A stretch of DNA of 64,000 bases, from the NCBI RefSeq assembly GCF_015706575.1, contig NW_024037072.1, positions 25,359,162-25,423,161 of the forward strand. Direction: 5' to 3'. Numbering within the stretch: the first letter of the stretch is position 1; every line of letters starts with the position of its first letter. A model generated the notes under the pieces. That model searched no databases. It worked only from the letters and a program-made list of their open reading frames with translations, and was not told the origin of the DNA. The DNA comes from Patiria miniata. Taxonomy: Eukaryota > Echinodermata > Asteroidea > Valvatida > Asterinidae. The translations under genes and the position numbers were made by a program. Positions 61,986 through 64,000 of the stretch are shown here, piece by piece.

Positions 61986-62066
61986 AAAAGAAGTTTTAAA
62001 CATTCAATACATATTATCAAATTACCATATTGTCCAGGACAATTGTACTTTTCCAGTGTAATGCCT

Positions 62067-62250
62067 AAAGGCCAGTTCATACTTCATGCGAATGCCAGTG
62101 CGATGCTGATTTGACGTCACGAAGCACTCTCATTCTCGAAGCATTCGCCGGAGTTGAAATGTGTTTAACTTTTGCGAATTTGCACAGCAAAAACTTGCCC
62201 TGACATCACAAATTCGCGTTCGCGTTCGCGCCGAGTATGAACCTGCTTTT
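62067..62250. mobile_element. Short MITE with AAAGGCCAGTTCATACT-type ends
   Basis: The left end AAAGGCCAGTTCATACTTCA and right end GAGTATGAACCTGCTTTT are inverted repeats with CpG-rich GCGAATGCC and GCGTTCGCG inside. Ends of this kind are usual in PIF/Harbinger-derived MITEs; the superfamily is inferred. Confidence 0.65.
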
Positions 62251-62816
62251 AGACTCATATGTTGGCGGTTCCTTCATACTGTTCGTCCATTTAGATTAAA
62301 CACGCTTGGGACTTGCAGCGAAGCTGCCTCCCGCGTTAAAATATTTGCAAAGAAGCATCACATTTCAGTATTCACATTTCAATTTGTGGATTTCCCTTTG
62401 AATCGGTTAATCGCATGGAGGGAAGGAAATTTCAGACACCACATGTTAATATCACAAGAAGCTAATGTACATGGCTGGACTGGACTCCCACGTCTGGAAT
62501 TTGTGAGCAGATTGAGGTTGAATTGTTTCACAGCTTTAACAAAGATGTGCTGTGGTGGTACATTTTTTTTTTCAAGGCGCTGCCACCGGCATGCTTATGA
62601 TTGGCTAATTGGTTGATACCTGAGTGGGATTGGATGACAGTTTGCTGACAGTGTCATGTCATGACGAATAACATGGTACTGTAAAACGTCGCTTTAGAAT
62701 AGACCATTCAAAACCTCCAGCACTCTGGGTTTGTGCATAAGAGTCTGAGCTGCGTTCTGGTATATTTAGCTCTGGCTGGATGCCTATCAATCCAATCATA
62801 TGTGGGTCATTCTATA

Positions 62817-63178
62817 AATTCAGGCAGTGTTTCCCCTGTCTAATGAAATGAGCGAGGTGGTAAAAATTCAGATCGATGATTGAAACAAAATTGATGCAGT
62901 TTGCAAACTCAAAAGGATGCTGCCCTTACAAAAATGCGAGATGATTCCATTTACACATCCATATTGTAATTTGTGAGTTCTTAATACATACCTGGTAGAG
63001 GTCAGGGAAAACGCTCAAAAATTACACAAAATGAAATATTTTTCAATTAGTATTCCTTTATTCAGCAAATCTTCACAGCAAGGTGGTGATATTGGCAAAA
63101 ATTGAGCGAGGTGGTCACTGAAAGTAGTGAGGTGGGCCGCCTCACATTTGAATGGGCAGGGGAAACACTGAATTCAGG
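62817..63178. mobile_element. hAT MITE with perfect 8-bp target duplication
   Basis: The element is 62825-63170, from CAGTGTTTCCCCTG to CAGGGGAAACACTG. The flanking octamers at 62817-62824 and 63171-63178 are both AATTCAGG. CAGTGTTTCC ends with an 8-bp duplication are the signature of hAT transposons. There is no transposase in the 346 bases. Confidence 0.93.
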
Positions 63179-63253
63179 ATCTAAAGTGTGACTGTTTTCC
63201 CTGTCCTGCCTTGATACTTTTTAAGTTCAAATTTAAGTATATTTAAGAATGAC

Positions 63254-63784
63254 TTAAAGGAATATACAACATTTGCTTTTGCTGTAATTTTCAGAAATGG
63301 ATGGATTTGGGGGTTAGTATTTTATAGCAAATATTGTTTCACTGACTTGTTGGAAGGTTTGTGTTTGTAGATGCTGGAAAAACCAAGAAAAACAGTCATG
63401 TTCCTGTAGTCTGGTTCCCTGATCCCACTAAAGATGAAACAGAGTAAATTAGAGGCGTCGGGAATTGTAAGGTCAAGGAACCAGTCTAGCTGGCTTGTAC
63501 CCATTCATAGGTGTGTATGTGTAATTGATTGCAAACAAAATGTGGACTAACTAAATATGGTAAATTGGAGGAAGTATTTGAGAAAAGCAAGTTGTTTTTC
63601 CAACGCTGGTCGGCCGACCAGCGTTGGAAATTGATACAACTTTTCCTGAAAATGACAGCACACCAGGTGCCACGATTTTACAGGATGCTTTAGACTGTCA
63701 TTCACTACAAGTCCAGTAAGATATTTCATAATAATTTGGTAGTTTTGTTTTTTGATGTTTGCAAATGTTGTATATTCCCTTTAA
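63254..63784 (+). mobile_element. Family A MITE, copy g
   Basis: TTAA-bounded, moderately diverged. It has a perfect central palindrome at 63600-63627 with core CTGGTCGGCCGACCAG. Confidence 0.9.
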
Positions 63785-64000
63785 TGAGTGTGAAGAAATT
63801 GCTTGATCTTAAAAAAAAAAACCCACTGTAACGTTTGCATACCTTATAGGAAAGGCTCTGTAAATAGGCTGCAATTTTCACAACTTACTGCTTTTTCCCT
63901 GGTATTTAAGTAGCGTGTTGCTGCATTAAAAAAATATTGCTGTTAACGCTTTTCTATTTGTCACAGAATGTGGTTCGGCATTCCATAAAGTACTAGAATT

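Larger units (their letters stand above)
60072..64000 (+). other. Downstream intron or 3' flank
   Basis: No further TTLL5 exon was recognised. The region contains a dispersed repeat (60150-60370), a SINE, an inverted-repeat element, a Harbinger-like MITE, a hAT element and family A copy g. Stretches 60810-61420 and 62260-62810 show nothing nameable. If the donor at 60072 is used, the last coding exon lies beyond 64000 or has escaped notice. Confidence 0.6.

Noticed and set aside
62161-62616. 151-codon open frame starting MFNFCEFAQQ
   Set aside because: It starts inside a MITE with Harbinger-like ends and continues into AT-rich intron. No conserved motif or splice context was seen.

Overview
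The window is animal nuclear DNA: AT-rich, intron-dominated and dense with small DNA transposons, SINEs and LINE 3' ends. Nothing prokaryotic is present. One host gene can be recognised. Ten exons on the + strand between 2157 and 60071 encode the C-terminal half of a tubulin polyglutamylase TTLL5 (tubulin tyrosine ligase-like 5) orthologue, and their splice phases chain together. The identification rests on remembered similarity to vertebrate TTLL5. The conserved blocks include KLQARLAFATYLLRVQ, LVLRFLKRAASNLQ, RRRILAKQLVDFVQIYNK, ELEELLTSYTKQNKSASIF and ARRQAVRQYS. The catalytic ATP-grasp/TTL core lies upstream of base 1, and the true C-terminus probably lies beyond 64000. The host is probably a marine invertebrate deuterostome, perhaps an echinoderm. 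That is an inference from the gene sequence, the repeat style and the many GTACATGTAC and TACCGGTA palindromes; the species cannot be named.

Layout. 1-2156: intron or upstream sequence with no exon seen. 2157-8151: six exons (A-F) close together. They carry an in-frame 27-bp tandem repeat (exon B), the conserved helical region (C, D, E, start of F) and a polyhistidine run (F). 8152-50448: three very large introns (11.8, 15.9 and 14.3 kb) around two small exons (G, H), filled with transposable elements. 50449-51185: the largest exon (I), rich in Ser, Gln and His. It ends at what looks like a GC-AG intron of 8.7 kb. 59902-60071: exon J, whose donor site overlaps an in-frame TGA. 60072-64000: further intron or flank with SINE, hAT, foldback and TTAA elements.

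Transposable elements. The most abundant are two TTAA-bounded MITE families: family A with seven full copies and family B with three. One family B copy sits inside another repeat whose uninterrupted paralogue is also in the window, so TTAA target duplication can be read directly. Others are a pair of near-perfect hairpin MITEs, a 1.28-kb imperfect palindrome, hAT-like elements (one with a perfect 8-bp target duplication), a mariner-like MITE, LINE 3' ends on both strands, a Penelope-like remnant and several tRNA-derived SINEs. The oddest signal is a set of three long hairpins that share a 13-nt loop but have largely different stems.

Cautions. Exon E carries an apparent one-base frameshift within a conserved block (sequence error, polymorphism or real damage). 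All similarity calls come from memory of family sequences, without any search.
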